A stretch of DNA of 64,000 nucleotides, from positions 1-64,000 of the forward strand of contig JACQVF010000030.1 of NCBI GenBank assembly GCA_016209885.1, given 5' to 3'. The DNA is from Gemmatimonadota bacterium. Its GTDB lineage: Bacteria; Gemmatimonadota; Gemmatimonadetes; Longimicrobiales; Gaopeijiaceae. A program made the translations under genes and the position numbers. Positions 8,232 through 17,201 of the stretch are shown in pieces; position 1 is the stretch's first letter, and each line of letters begins with the position of its first letter. Below the pieces are notes generated by a model that was given only the letters and a program-made list of their open reading frames with translations, was not told the DNA's origin and did no database searches.

Positions 8232-9772
8232 TCCAGCACCTCGATGTTCAGCTTGCCGATGAGCCGCACGATCTCCACCTGGTTCGCGAGTCCGCCCGTC
8301 ACGAAGCGCAGGTGGCCGGCGTCCGCCGGCACCTGGCCGAACGTCGGGTCCACAGCCACCCACTGGCCCAGCCAGACTTCCGGCCACGCGTGGTAGAAGA
8401 AGCGGCCGTCTACGTAGACCAGCCCGACGGCCGTGCGGGCGGGCAGGCCCAGGGCGCGTGCCAGCGCCACGTAGAGCACGGTGTGCTCGTTGCAGTCGCC
8501 CTTCTGCGCCTCCAGCACCTGGACCGCGCTCGGAACGCTGAACGTGATCTCTTTCTCCAGCATGGCGTTCACGGCGCCGGTCAGCCGTTGGGCCACGCGC
8601 TTCGGCTCGAGCTGCCAGGACATGCGCCACCCGGCGATCTGCCGCGCCTGCCCCATGATCCGCGGGTCGTCACTCTGGATGAGCGGCTCGGCGACCAGCG
8701 CGTCCTTGAGATCCATCTTCTTGTAGGGGAGCGAGTACCCCGGCTCGAGCTCGCCCCAGCGCTCGCGCCGCACGATGAGCGTGTCGCCCCGCAGCTCCTG
8801 GCGCCCGCCCGACAGCTCGAAGCCGGACAGCTCCACGCCGCTCAAGCGGAAGCGCAGCACGTCGTGCTGCTCGACGTCCCCGAGGTCCACGTCGCTCTGG
8901 ACCGCCGTGCTCAGAATGATGTCGTTGTCGAGGGGCGAACCCGCGAGCAGCCGTGCCTGCTCGAGCTCCCAGCGCGCGATCTCGTACTCCGTGCGCTCCA
9001 TGGCGAAGCCCAGCGGGCTCGAGGCGCGAACGATCCGCCCGTCCTCGTCCACCCAGCTCGAGACCTCGACGCCGCCGTAGCGCTCCGTGATGAGCCAGGA
9101 GGGCACCGTGTCGAAGCGTGCGGCCACCCAGGCGCCCGCCACCGAGTCATAGGCCGCACTGTCCGGGACGACGATCGTATCGTGGGCATCCACCTGCACC
9201 TCGACCGTGCGCATGGCGAGGGCCGACGGGTCGAAGATGGGTAGCCGGTAGGTTTCGCCGACCTCGAGCTCGCCGCCGACGGCGACGCGGATGGGCAGCA
9301 CCGCCGCGAAGATGGGCGGCTCGCTCAACCGGTAGGAGAGCTTCTGGGGCTCGCCGCCCGCCTCGACGGATACCTCCAGGACCGTATCACCCGCCACCGC
9401 GCCGGTCGCCTGAAAGCGCCCGACATCGGAGTCGAGGGAGAACTCGAAGCGCTGGAGCACGAGCGCGGGTGAGAGACGCACCCGTGTCCGCACCACCGCC
9501 CGGCCCGTACGCCCGAGCGCCGGCAGCTCCAGCGTCATCACGTCGTCCAGCAAGAAGCCGTCCGGCACCGTGTCCAGCCGCGACGTGGCGAGCCCCACGG
9601 AGCGGCCGCCCATCCGCAGGGCATAGAACTCCGTCCCCGGCGCCAGAGCGCGCGCCGCCTCGGCCAGCCGAGTCACCTCGGGCTGGAAATACTCGCGCCG
9701 CACCTGCCAGCCGACCGTGAGCAGCCAGGTCAGAAGGATCAGCCCGCCGATGATGCGCCGGTGCACACGCAT
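8228..9772 (-). CDS. transglutaminase-like domain protein, membrane-anchored
   Basis: A 514-residue protein. Residues 8-22 (IIGGLILLTWLLTVGW) form an N-terminal membrane anchor. A long beta-rich region follows. The C-terminal transglutaminase-like core has Cys427 in GDCNEHTVLY, His461 in FYHAWPEVW and Asp475 in VDPTFGQ, the expected catalytic triad order. The family includes protein cross-linkers and cysteine proteases; which this is cannot be decided. It is the first gene of an operon with the ABC exporter (ATGA overlap), so a shared envelope function is likely. Confidence 0.88.
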   Translation of the reverse strand: MRVHRRIIGGLILLTWLLTVGWQVRREYFQPEVTRLAEAARALAPGTEFYALRMGGRSVGLATSRLDTVPDGFLLDDVMTLELPALGRTGRAVVRTRVRLSPALVLQRFEFSLDSDVGRFQATGAVAGDTVLEVSVEAGGEPQKLSYRLSEPPIFAAVLPIRVAVGGELEVGETYRLPIFDPSALAMRTVEVQVDAHDTIVVPDSAAYDSVAGAWVAARFDTVPSWLITERYGGVEVSSWVDEDGRIVRASSPLGFAMERTEYEIARWELEQARLLAGSPLDNDIILSTAVQSDVDLGDVEQHDVLRFRLSGVELSGFELSGGRQELRGDTLIVRRERWGELEPGYSLPYKKMDLKDALVAEPLIQSDDPRIMGQARQIAGWRMSWQLEPKRVAQRLTGAVNAMLEKEITFSVPSAVQVLEAQKGDCNEHTVLYVALARALGLPARTAVGLVYVDGRFFYHAWPEVWLGQWVAVDPTFGQVPADAGHLRFVTGGLANQVEIVRLIGKLNIEVLE

Positions 9773-9909
9773 GCCATGCCCATCGCGCCCGAGGGTCGCG
9801 AAAACCTCTTACTTCAAATCTAGCAAACTCGGTCCGGGCGGGTAACAGCGGCAGTTTACCGCGTGGACGGCGCGGGCGTGTGGATGGCGTGGGCAGCCCC
9901 GGCGCAGCG

Positions 9910-11058
9910 CTAGGCTTCCCCTCCCCTTCTCGCGCTCCGCACTAGCATGCGGCGAGGCTCGATGGACGCCGTGCGGGCAAGCTCCCGGTGAACGCGGGCC
10001 ACCCGTTCGACCTGCCCCTTGGCCGGGAAGCGCTCGTAGAAGCCGTCGGCCCGGAAGCTCCGCTTGAGGAAGCGCCAGGGCTCGAGCCTCCGCTCCCAGC
10101 GAGCCACGCGCCCGTCCTCCGGACGCTCATCCGTGAAGGCCAGGTCGGCGCACACGCGCACCATCGCCTTGAGCGCGACCGATGACGTCACCATGTAGGC
10201 GGGACTGTCCCAGGCGTCCTCCCAGACCCGCTCGGCCGCCTTGAAGAAATCGCGGAGTACGTGGTAGAAGCGCTCGGCCGCGCGCGCGCCCGCCCCCGCC
10301 TCCAGCGCTGCCGGGTCGCCCTGCAGCCAGCGGTGGACCTCGTTGAACAGCTCGGCCTGGAGAATCCACTTTGGCTGCTGGCTGCGCCCGCCCAGCCGGT
10401 TGATGCGGTAGCGAAGCGGGCTGTCCGGCTCCTCGTAGAGCTTCTGCACGATGGCTGCCGCCAGCTTGCGGTCCGGCGTGGTCCACGAGATCCGCTCGTA
10501 GAGGTCCACGAGATGGCTCTTGTTGATGCGCGTCGGGGTCGAGTTGATGATCACGAACATCTCGGTGGCGAAGTCCCCGCTGCGCCCGTCGAAGATGACG
10601 CACGGCACATAGAGGGCGCGGGCCTCGTCCGGCCGGCTCTCGCTGTAGAAGTGGAGCGCGGCCAGCCGGTGCTGGCCGTCGATGACCAGGTACTTGCCCC
10701 GCGGCTCCTCCAGGTGGCCCACCTGAGCGAGGTCGCCGATCGGCTCGAAGGCGAGTGTCTCGGCGGTGAAGAGCAACACGGGCCCGGGAATCGGCGGCTG
10801 GCTCACCACCGTCTCGTAGAAATTCTTGATGGCGCCCACCTTCCTGCGCGAGAGCTGCCGCTGGAACGCCTTGTCCGACCGCTCGATGCGGGCGATGAAC
10901 TTCGCGATCTCGTCGCCCTCCGGCACCTTCTCGGGCGCGATCTGCGTGCCTTCGTCGTAGAAGCGGCTGATGAAGCGCACCTTGCCGAGCAGGTCTTCCG
11001 CCCGGTGGGCAACGAAGTAGAAGACGCCATCCTTCTGCCGAATCTGGGTCGCCAGCAT
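9910..11058 (-). CDS. DGQHR domain protein (DndB-related)
   Basis: A 382-residue protein with the diagnostic DGQHRLAAL motif near residue 125, preceded by GKYLVI, and a MFVIINSTPTRINKSHL segment near 165. These mark the DGQHR family, which includes the phosphorothioation regulator DndB and many stand-alone proteins of unknown role; the fold is related to ParB-like domains. No dndCDE genes are present nearby, so it is not part of a recognisable phosphorothioation system. It is the last gene of the cutA-TPR-macro operon, 15 bp after the macro gene. Confidence 0.85.
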   Translation of the reverse strand: MLATQIRQKDGVFYFVAHRAEDLLGKVRFISRFYDEGTQIAPEKVPEGDEIAKFIARIERSDKAFQRQLSRRKVGAIKNFYETVVSQPPIPGPVLLFTAETLAFEPIGDLAQVGHLEEPRGKYLVIDGQHRLAALHFYSESRPDEARALYVPCVIFDGRSGDFATEMFVIINSTPTRINKSHLVDLYERISWTTPDRKLAAAIVQKLYEEPDSPLRYRINRLGGRSQQPKWILQAELFNEVHRWLQGDPAALEAGAGARAAERFYHVLRDFFKAAERVWEDAWDSPAYMVTSSVALKAMVRVCADLAFTDERPEDGRVARWERRLEPWRFLKRSFRADGFYERFPAKGQVERVARVHRELARTASIEPRRMLVRSARRGGEA

Positions 11059-11073
11059 CGCGTGGCTCCTCTG

Positions 11074-11574
11074 TTAGCCAACGGGCTTCAGCATGCCTTC
11101 GAACACGCTTTTTTCGTACTCGCTCTCCACGATGATGAGCACTTCCCGCGGGCAGGGATACCTCGCCTGGTGCTCCAGGATCATCGGGATCATGACCGCC
11201 GCCGCCGTCTCGGTCTCCAGATTGCCGGCCCCGGTGCCCAGCGGCGGGAGCGCCAGCGTCTCGATCCCCCACTCCGCCGCGCGGCGCAGCCCGTTCAGGA
11301 GCGCGAGCCGCATGAGTGCGGCCGTAGTCTCTTGCTCCGGCGACCGGAGCACGACATGGATGAGGAAAGACACGCCCAGTTCGCCGCCCTCCGTGATGGT
11401 CGCGCCGCCCACCGGCAGCTCGCCCATCGCCTGCAGGCGCCCCCGCGCCACCGGCCCCATGTGCAGCTCCAGCCGCCGGCTCACCGGCGTGATGGCGAGC
11501 CCGTCGGAGCCGACGGGGCGCAGCACCGCTCCCGCCTCCACGAACAACAGGTCGTCGACCCGAACCTCGATCAC
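11074..11574 (-). CDS. macro domain protein
   Basis: A 166-residue stand-alone macro domain. The GTG at 11574 is chosen because it forms a GTGA overlap with the stop of the TPR gene and opens directly into the first strand VIEVRVDDLLFVEAGAVL. The macro fold is supported by GGATITEGGEL, a VSFLIHVV strand and the LALPPLGTGAGNLE loop followed by a helix. Macro domains bind ADP-ribose or related nucleotides and some remove ADP-ribose from proteins. The GxGxG-type LPPLGTGAG loop is intact, so ligand binding is plausible; enzymatic activity is inference. Confidence 0.82.
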   Translation of the reverse strand: MIEVRVDDLLFVEAGAVLRPVGSDGLAITPVSRRLELHMGPVARGRLQAMGELPVGGATITEGGELGVSFLIHVVLRSPEQETTAALMRLALLNGLRRAAEWGIETLALPPLGTGAGNLETETAAAVMIPMILEHQARYPCPREVLIIVESEYEKSVFEGMLKPVG

Positions 11575-12767
11575 CGGCCCGACAGCTCCCGCGCCTTCCG
11601 GTACATCATCGCCGCCTGTTCGGGAAGGTGCTTCTTGTCGTAGATGATCCCCATGGTGTAGTACGCCCTCGAGTTGTTCGGCTGGATCCGCGACGCCTGC
11701 TCCAGCGCCTCCAGCGCCTCGTCGATACGCCCGAGCTGGTTCAGCGCCTCCCCCCGATAGAAGTGCGCGGCCGCATGGTCGGGATCCACGTCGCACACCC
11801 ACCGAAGCTCGGCCTCCGCCTGCAAGTAGAGCCCCCGCTTGAAATGCAGGATGCCGAGGTTCGTGCGCACATCCACGCGGTCCGCATCGATGCGAACCGC
11901 CTTGCGCAGCTCGCGATCCGCAGCCTCGAAGCGACCGAGCGCGCCCAACGCCGCGCCCAGGTTCGAAAGGATCTCTACGTTGTCCGGATCCAGCTCCCGG
12001 GCGGCCTCGTACTGTTCGATGGCCAGCTCGTGGGCACCGATGCGATCGTAGAGCACGCCGAGGTTGTTTCGCGGCCGCGGATCCATCGGGGTCTCCCCGA
12101 TCACCTGGAGGTAGAGCTCGATCGCCTCCGCGAACCGCCGCCCCTTCTCGAGCTCCCGGGCCTCCAGCAGCCGCTCACCGCCCGTCTGCGGCTCCGGCAC
12201 GACCATCGCCTCGGCGCTCCTCTCGCCGCCGGCCTCATCCCCTTCGCCGCCGGAAGCCTCCGCCGGCGCCGGCTCACCCTCGTCGGCCTCCGCGGCCGGC
12301 CCCGCGCCCTCACCCTCACCCTCGGCACCGCCCGCGTCCAGGCGAGGCTCGCCGAACCCCAGTTCCCCCTGCCCGCCCGGGGCGCCTCCGGCACCGGCCC
12401 GATCCCCCGACCCGGGGGCGGCGGCCGCGCCGCTCGAGGTCGAATCCGGAGCCAGCAGCGTCAGAGCCGGCGGGTCCGCCGGTGGGTCCGCCGGCGATGA
12501 CGGCGCCGCGTCAGGGCGCGCCCCCCTTTCCCCGTGCCCCGCCGTCAGGTCGTCTGTCGGGTCAATGCCCATAGCTCCCATGCCGCTCATAGCGCCCGGC
12601 GGCAAGCCCGTGCCGCCCGAGCTCGTCTCGACGCCCAGGCCCGACGCCGCTCCTTCCTGCGGCAGCACCCGGCCCCCGAGCGAGCCCCGTGGCCGCTCGC
12701 CGCTCATGCCCTCCGGGAGTGCTGGCCGAGGGCGCTGATGCCGACGGTGCCGCCTGTACCTGCCCAT
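11571..12767 (-). CDS. TPR repeat protein with long disordered N-terminus
   Basis: A 398-residue protein. Residues 1-190 are low-complexity Gly/Ala/Pro/Glu sequence, including a short repeated PPADPPA stretch; residues 195-395 carry about six tetratricopeptide repeats, with clear units such as NNLGVLYDRIGAHELAIEQY, LSNLGAALGALGRFEAADRE and YYTMGIIYDKKHLPEQAA. TPR arrays are protein-interaction scaffolds. The ATG overlaps the cutA stop by one base (TAATG) and its own stop overlaps the macro start, so the three are surely co-translated. Confidence 0.85.
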   Translation of the reverse strand: MGRYRRHRRHQRPRPALPEGMSGERPRGSLGGRVLPQEGAASGLGVETSSGGTGLPPGAMSGMGAMGIDPTDDLTAGHGERGARPDAAPSSPADPPADPPALTLLAPDSTSSGAAAAPGSGDRAGAGGAPGGQGELGFGEPRLDAGGAEGEGEGAGPAAEADEGEPAPAEASGGEGDEAGGERSAEAMVVPEPQTGGERLLEARELEKGRRFAEAIELYLQVIGETPMDPRPRNNLGVLYDRIGAHELAIEQYEAARELDPDNVEILSNLGAALGALGRFEAADRELRKAVRIDADRVDVRTNLGILHFKRGLYLQAEAELRWVCDVDPDHAAAHFYRGEALNQLGRIDEALEALEQASRIQPNNSRAYYTMGIIYDKKHLPEQAAMMYRKARELSGR

Positions 12768-13111
12768 TACCGGCTCTCGCCTCCCCGTGTCTCCTGCGCA
12801 ACCCAGGCGAGGTAGGGCAGGTGACCCGCACCCACGGGAAGCGCTAGAAGCTCCGGCACCTCATACGGGTGGAGCTCCGGCAGGCGAGTCAGCAGGTCGC
12901 GCAGCACGCCCTCCGTGGTCTTGAGGATCACCAGCGCCTCGGACGCCCGCTCCACCTCGCCCTTCCACCAGTACAGGGAGACGATCCCGGGAACGATGTT
13001 CCCGCACGCCACGAGCCGCTCCTCCACGAGGCACCGGACGAACGCCTCGGCGGCGTCCGCATCCGGCAGCGTGGTGAGCACCACCCGCGTCGCGTACTCC
13101 CCGCCAGCCAT
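12767..13111 (-). CDS. cutA: divalent-cation tolerance protein CutA
   Basis: A 114-residue protein matching the compact CutA1 family: VVLTTLPDADAAEAFVRCLVEERLVACGNIVPGI, SLYWWKGEVE, ALVILKTTEGVLRDLLTRL and the closing HPYEVPELLALPV. The ATG at 13111 is preferred over one 51 bp upstream because it gives the usual length and has a purine-rich site (GGAG/GAGAG) before it. CutA forms trimers; its role in copper tolerance is disputed. Here it leads an operon with a TPR, a macro and a DGQHR protein. Confidence 0.9.
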   Translation of the reverse strand: MAGGEYATRVVLTTLPDADAAEAFVRCLVEERLVACGNIVPGIVSLYWWKGEVERASEALVILKTTEGVLRDLLTRLPELHPYEVPELLALPVGAGHLPYLAWVAQETRGGESR

Positions 13112-13206
13112 GGCCGCTCTCCACTCCGCTTCGGTATCCGCGGCAGATCGCCGAAGAACCAACGAAGAACCAACTAACTTAAACTAAACTAGCCAAGCTC
13201 CCGGTC

Positions 13207-15069
13207 TCAGCCCACGAAGACCGTCTGAGCCTCGTCCGCCTCGTAGAAGGAGTCGATCAGCTCGCCGTAGCGTTCCTCGACCACCGGACGCTTGACCTTC
13301 AGCGTCGGCGTGAGGTCGCCGCGCTCGATCGTAAACTCCTGCTCGAGCAGCGCGATCTTCTTCGGCATCTCGAAGCGCGCCAGGTGGCTGAGCTCGCCCA
13401 GCACCTCCTGCTCCGTGAACTGCTGCACCCGCGGATCCGAGATCAGCTCGCGGCGCGTCGAGTAGGAGATCCCCTGCGCCCGCGCCCACTCACCGAGCGT
13501 CTCGAAGTTCGGGACCACCAGGAGCGCCGCGAACTTGCGCCTGTCGCCCACCATGACGACCTGGTCGACGAAGCGGTTGCGCTTGACGCGGTTCTCAACA
13601 GGCTGCGGCGCGATCTTCTTGCCGCCCGCCGTCACGATGAGGTCCTTCTTCCGGTCCGTGATGCGGAGGAAGCCGTCCTCATCGATCTCGCCGATGTCCC
13701 CCGTATGCAGCCAGCCGTCCGGATCCAGCGCCTTCCGGGTGTCCTCCGGGCGGCGGTAGTAGCCCCTCATGACCTGAGGGCCCCGGATCAGGATCTCACC
13801 GTCCTCGGCGATCCGCTCCTCGGTCCCCGGAATCGGTTTGCCCACCGTGCCGATGCGGTAGTCCTGGAACGTGTTCACGTTGGTGACCGGGCTCGTCTCC
13901 GTCAGCCCATAGCCCTCCAGGATGGTCATCCCGGCGCCGTAGAAGAACTTGATGATCGCGGGGGCCAGCGGCGCGCTGCCGCTCACGAAGAAGCGGATCC
14001 GCCCGCCCGCGCCCGCACGCACCTTGCGGAAGACCAGTCGGTCGGCCACCGCGTGCCGCAGCGCGAGGAAGAAGCCCGGACGGCGGCCCGCGAGCTTATC
14101 CTCCGCCCAAGTGTCGCCCACCCGCTTGGCCCAGCGCACCAGCTTGCCTCTGACGCCCGGCGTCGCCATGACCCGCCCGTAGAACTTCTCGTAGAGGCGC
14201 GGCGCGCCCACCAGCAGGCTCGGCCGGACCGCCACCATGTCCTGGGGCACAGACTCCAGCGAGCGCGCGTACGCGATGCAGCACCCCACGTGGAAGAGCA
14301 GATAATCGACCATCCGCTGGAGCGCGTGGGAGAGGGGGAGCAGGCTGAGCGCCACGTCCGCGGTGCCGATCGCCAGCACGATCTCGCACGCGTGGATGTT
14401 GGACGCCATGTTGTTGTGAGTCAGCATCACGCCCTTCGGCTCCCCCGTCGTGCCCGACGTGTAGATGAGCGTCGCCACGTCGTCGGGCGCGGCCCGCAGC
14501 GCCTCCTGCCGGAAATGTCCGTCGTCGTTGCCCAGCGGTTCCTGCACTCCGAGGCTGAGCAGCGCCTCGAACGTGCGAACGCCCGGCGGCAAGCTTTTCG
14601 GAACATCGAACACCACGATGTGCTCGAGCGCCGGAAGGCGATCCCGGATCTGCATGACCTTCTCGAGCTGCGCCCACGTGGAGACGAAGACCAGGCGGGC
14701 CCCCGAGTCGCGGAGGAGGTAGGCGATCTGCTCAGGAACCAGCGTCGCGTAGATGGGCACATCCACGATCCCGGCGCACAGGCACGCGTAGTCCGCCAGC
14801 GCCCACTCAGGCCGGTTCTCGCTCAGGATCGCTGCGCGGTCGCCGCGCTCGAGCCCGAGGGCACGGAGCCCTCCGGCCAGCCGCCTCACCTGGTCGAAGA
14901 CCTGCAGGTAGGAGATGGACCGCCACGCGCCGCCGGACCAGTAGGACAAGGCCGGCGCCGCGCCGTGGCGATCCACGGCCTCCAGGAAGACCCGGATCAG
15001 CGTGCCGCGGGGCACCTCGAGCGGATTTGACACGTGGTCTCGCGGCGCCACCCAGGTCTCTCGTCGCAT
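13207..15069 (-). CDS. long-chain fatty acid-CoA ligase (AMP-forming)
   Basis: A 620-residue adenylate-forming enzyme of the FadD/long-chain acyl-CoA synthetase type. The P-loop TLIYTSGTTGEPKGVMLTHN, the acyl-adenylate motif EGYGLTETSPV, and the late GWLHTGDIGEIDEDGFLRI and TDRKKDLIVTAGGKKIAPQ signatures with the C-terminal domain lysine region (LTPTLKVKRPVV) are all present. It activates free fatty acids to acyl-CoA for degradation or lipid synthesis. It lies 18 bp after the OsmC gene and may share its transcript. Enoyl-CoA hydratase and 3-hydroxyacyl-CoA dehydrogenase genes occur later in the window. Confidence 0.93.
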   Translation of the reverse strand: MRRETWVAPRDHVSNPLEVPRGTLIRVFLEAVDRHGAAPALSYWSGGAWRSISYLQVFDQVRRLAGGLRALGLERGDRAAILSENRPEWALADYACLCAGIVDVPIYATLVPEQIAYLLRDSGARLVFVSTWAQLEKVMQIRDRLPALEHIVVFDVPKSLPPGVRTFEALLSLGVQEPLGNDDGHFRQEALRAAPDDVATLIYTSGTTGEPKGVMLTHNNMASNIHACEIVLAIGTADVALSLLPLSHALQRMVDYLLFHVGCCIAYARSLESVPQDMVAVRPSLLVGAPRLYEKFYGRVMATPGVRGKLVRWAKRVGDTWAEDKLAGRRPGFFLALRHAVADRLVFRKVRAGAGGRIRFFVSGSAPLAPAIIKFFYGAGMTILEGYGLTETSPVTNVNTFQDYRIGTVGKPIPGTEERIAEDGEILIRGPQVMRGYYRRPEDTRKALDPDGWLHTGDIGEIDEDGFLRITDRKKDLIVTAGGKKIAPQPVENRVKRNRFVDQVVMVGDRRKFAALLVVPNFETLGEWARAQGISYSTRRELISDPRVQQFTEQEVLGELSHLARFEMPKKIALLEQEFTIERGDLTPTLKVKRPVVEERYGELIDSFYEADEAQTVFVG

Positions 15070-15087
15070 CCCGTGTCACGGCCGCGT

Positions 15088-15507
15088 TCAGCGGCGCACG
15101 ATCTCGGAGGTGAATTCGATGTCGCGGCGCAGCGAGTGGAGCACGCTGCAGTAGCGGTCCACCGAAAGCTCGACCGCGCGCCGAAGCTTCGCTTCGTCCG
15201 CCTCCGCAACACCCTCCGTGACATAGCGGGCGAGGATCCGGACGTAGCGCCGCGGCTGCGTCTCCGCGCGTTCGCCCTCGATCTGCACGTCGAGCCGCGT
15301 GAGTGGCACGCGCATCTTCTCGAGGATGTCCACGATGTCGCTCCCCGTGCAGCCCGCCAGGCTGAAGAGAAGCGTCTCCATGGGCCCCGGGCCCGCCTTC
15401 GAGTCGCCGTCGATGGTGACGGGTGCTCCGCCTTGGCTCTCGCCGCGGAACACCCTTCCACCGCCCGTCCACGACAGTCCGATCCTCCTCAATTGCCCCA
15501 TAGGCAC
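15088..15507 (-). CDS. OsmC family peroxiredoxin-like protein
   Basis: A 139-residue OsmC/Ohr-fold protein. Markers are the DSKAGPGPMETLLFSLAGCTG segment, with the active-site-type Cys in AGCTGSDIV (about residue 53), and the YRYVxExG-type ARYVTEGVAEADEAKLRRAVELS helix. A second Cys (DRYCSVLHSL) sits late in the protein, as in OsmC/YhfA-like proteins. The family reduces organic peroxides with thiols. YhfA-like members are less well characterised, so peroxidase activity is probable rather than shown. Confidence 0.88.
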   Translation of the reverse strand: MPMGQLRRIGLSWTGGGRVFRGESQGGAPVTIDGDSKAGPGPMETLLFSLAGCTGSDIVDILEKMRVPLTRLDVQIEGERAETQPRRYVRILARYVTEGVAEADEAKLRRAVELSVDRYCSVLHSLRRDIEFTSEIVRR

Positions 15508-15555
15508 TCGCCGCGGGTGCCCCGGCCCACGCCCTGACAGGTCACTGAAGCACTG

Positions 15556-16005
15556 CTAGCCGTGGCTGTCCGGGAAAAGCTGCTGCGGGGCGTCGCCCGT
15601 CAGAGCCACCAGGGTCTCCCGCGCGTGCTCCACGTGGCGCACCGCCTCCGGGTCCGCGGGCGCGTACTGCAGGAACGCGCGCAGATGGGCGACGACCTCG
15701 TTCTCGTCCAGCCCCGCCCGGAGCAGCAGGAACGCCAGCCCATAGTGCGCGCCCGCGAGCGTGGGATCCCTTTGGAGCACGTGCCGGTACGTCTTCGCCG
15801 CCTCGTCCGTCATCCCGATCCGCGTGTACGCGATGGCGATCTGCTGGAGCACCGTCGCGTCGCCCGGCAATTCGCGGAGCGCGAGGCGAAACGAGGTCAG
15901 GGCCTCGTGATACTTCCCCTCGGCCATGAGCTCGATCCCCTCCCGGTAGTAGTCGACGCGCGCTTCCGCGCGGCGCCCGCTGAACAATCTCTTCCACCAG
16001 GCCAT
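15556..16005 (-). CDS. TPR repeat protein
   Basis: A 149-residue protein with about three tetratricopeptide repeats after a short basic N-terminus (MAWWKRLFSGRRAEARVDYY). Recognisable units are GIELMAEGKYHEALTSFRLA, AIAYTRIGMTDEAAKTYRHV and LAFLLLRAGLDENEVVAHL. It has no signal peptide and no catalytic motif. It is likely a small cytoplasmic adaptor. The 120-bp gap upstream, before the Trm112-like gene, suggests its own promoter. Confidence 0.8.
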   Translation of the reverse strand: MAWWKRLFSGRRAEARVDYYREGIELMAEGKYHEALTSFRLALRELPGDATVLQQIAIAYTRIGMTDEAAKTYRHVLQRDPTLAGAHYGLAFLLLRAGLDENEVVAHLRAFLQYAPADPEAVRHVEHARETLVALTGDAPQQLFPDSHG

Positions 16006-16126
16006 GGGACAGGAGAGTTTGGGCAGGGCGGAGATGCCAAGCAGCGACCGGACGCAAACTAAGCCGGCCCCCAGACCCGCGCAACGCTGGCTCCCGTCGC
16101 CCCGTCAGCGGCCAGCCGCTCGCTCG

Positions 16127-16756
16127 CTAGAACGTCCGGCGTGCCGCCAGGATACCGTCAGCCTCGAAGACCCGCTCGAGCCGGGCGGCCGCGAGCGCAT
16201 CGCGGGCGTGCGGCGGCGCGTCCAGCACCACCACCCGCCCCAGGGGCGCCACGGTGCGCACCGCCTCCTCGACGAACCGATCGGCGTCGGGTCCGGAAAG
16301 GGCGATGGCGCGGAGCGCGCCGGAGTGGAGGGGCAGCCCCGGAGCCGCCGCGATCCGGGTCACGCCCGGGGTTTCCGGCCAGGCACGGAGCCGCGCCTCG
16401 ACCGCCACCACCTCGATCCCCGCGATCGTGGCCGTCAGCGCCGGCGCGAAGCGCGCCTGGGGACCCACCAGAACGATGTACCCTGGCCCCTCCGCCACGC
16501 CCAACAGCGCAGCGAGCCCCAGTGCGTCGTCCGGCGTGCCCGGCTCCAGCGGCGCCTCCTCCGGCGGCGATGGGCCGCCGAACGGCACTCTCAGGTCCGC
16601 GAAGCCTTCAACCACCGGGTACCTCAACCTGCAGTTCGGGCACCCCAGCTCGCCCTCGAGCACCCGCCGAGACTCCACGCGGCGGGCCAGAAGGATGAGC
16701 CCGAACTCCGGACCGCAGCGGGGACAGCGCAGGATGTCGGTGATGAGGATGTGCAT
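16127..16756 (-). CDS. Trm112-like zinc ribbon with degenerate methyltransferase-like domain
   Basis: A 209-residue protein. The ATG at 16756 overlaps the queD stop (TGATG). Residues 1-55 form a Trm112-type zinc ribbon: ILRCPRCG and GELGCPNCRLRYPVVEG supply two CxxC pairs and the usual closing strand. The rest looks like a Rossmann methyltransferase core (YIVLVGPQARFAP, IEVVAVEA, GLPLHSGALRAIALSGPD, PLGRVVVLDAP), but it lacks a clear GxGxG SAM loop. I infer a zinc-binding partner or a divergent SAM-dependent enzyme; the substrate is unknown. Confidence 0.68.
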   Translation of the reverse strand: MHILITDILRCPRCGPEFGLILLARRVESRRVLEGELGCPNCRLRYPVVEGFADLRVPFGGPSPPEEAPLEPGTPDDALGLAALLGVAEGPGYIVLVGPQARFAPALTATIAGIEVVAVEARLRAWPETPGVTRIAAAPGLPLHSGALRAIALSGPDADRFVEEAVRTVAPLGRVVVLDAPPHARDALAAARLERVFEADGILAARRTF

Positions 16757-17172
16757 CACTCGGCGCCGGCAGGTCCCGCTCCGCCAGGCGGCAGGAACGG
16801 CGCCGCGCCGAACTGCGCCCACTGCGTCGGGGTCTCCCAGACCCGCGCGTAGAGGAGCGCGGCCGCCATCCTCGGCGGCAAGCCCTTCTTCAGCTCCTCG
16901 TAGAAGTATCGCGCCTGGTTCTCCGCGCTCGGTTCCATCTCCGTGAACGGAGGAAGGTCGTTCAGGTTGCGGTGGTCGAACGCGTCCGCCAGCTCGTTCA
17001 GGTAACGCTTGACGTCCACGAAGTCGTAGGCAATCCCCGCCTCGTTCAGCTCCTCCGCCTGCAGGGCCACCTCCACAACGTAGCGGTGCCCGTGCAGCCG
17101 CTCGCATTTCCCGCGGTAGTTACGCAGGAAGTGGGCAGCGTCGTAATGGGCCTGTACGCTCACGATGTACAT
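16756..17172 (-). CDS. queD: 6-carboxytetrahydropterin synthase
   Basis: A 138-residue member of the PTPS/QueD family. Zinc ligands His14, His27 and His29 (AHYDAAHF and ERLHGHRY), the catalytic Cys23 in GKCERLHGH, the DFVDVKRYLNEL helix, FDHRNLND and the PSAENQARYFYEEL motif are all in place. QueD converts dihydroneopterin triphosphate to 6-carboxytetrahydropterin in queuosine/7-deazaguanine synthesis. The gene immediately downstream of folE supplies exactly this substrate-making step, so the pairing is functional. Only folE and queD of the pathway are seen here; queC, queE and queF would lie elsewhere. Confidence 0.9.
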   Translation of the reverse strand: MYIVSVQAHYDAAHFLRNYRGKCERLHGHRYVVEVALQAEELNEAGIAYDFVDVKRYLNELADAFDHRNLNDLPPFTEMEPSAENQARYFYEELKKGLPPRMAAALLYARVWETPTQWAQFGAAPFLPPGGAGPAGAE

Positions 17173-17201
17173 TCTTGCCCCCGCCTCTCCTTCCCTGCCC
17201 C

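Noticed and set aside
9910-11058. DNA phosphorothioation (dnd) locus
   Set aside because: Only a DGQHR protein is present; no cysteine desulfurase, DndC, DndD or DndE genes lie nearby.
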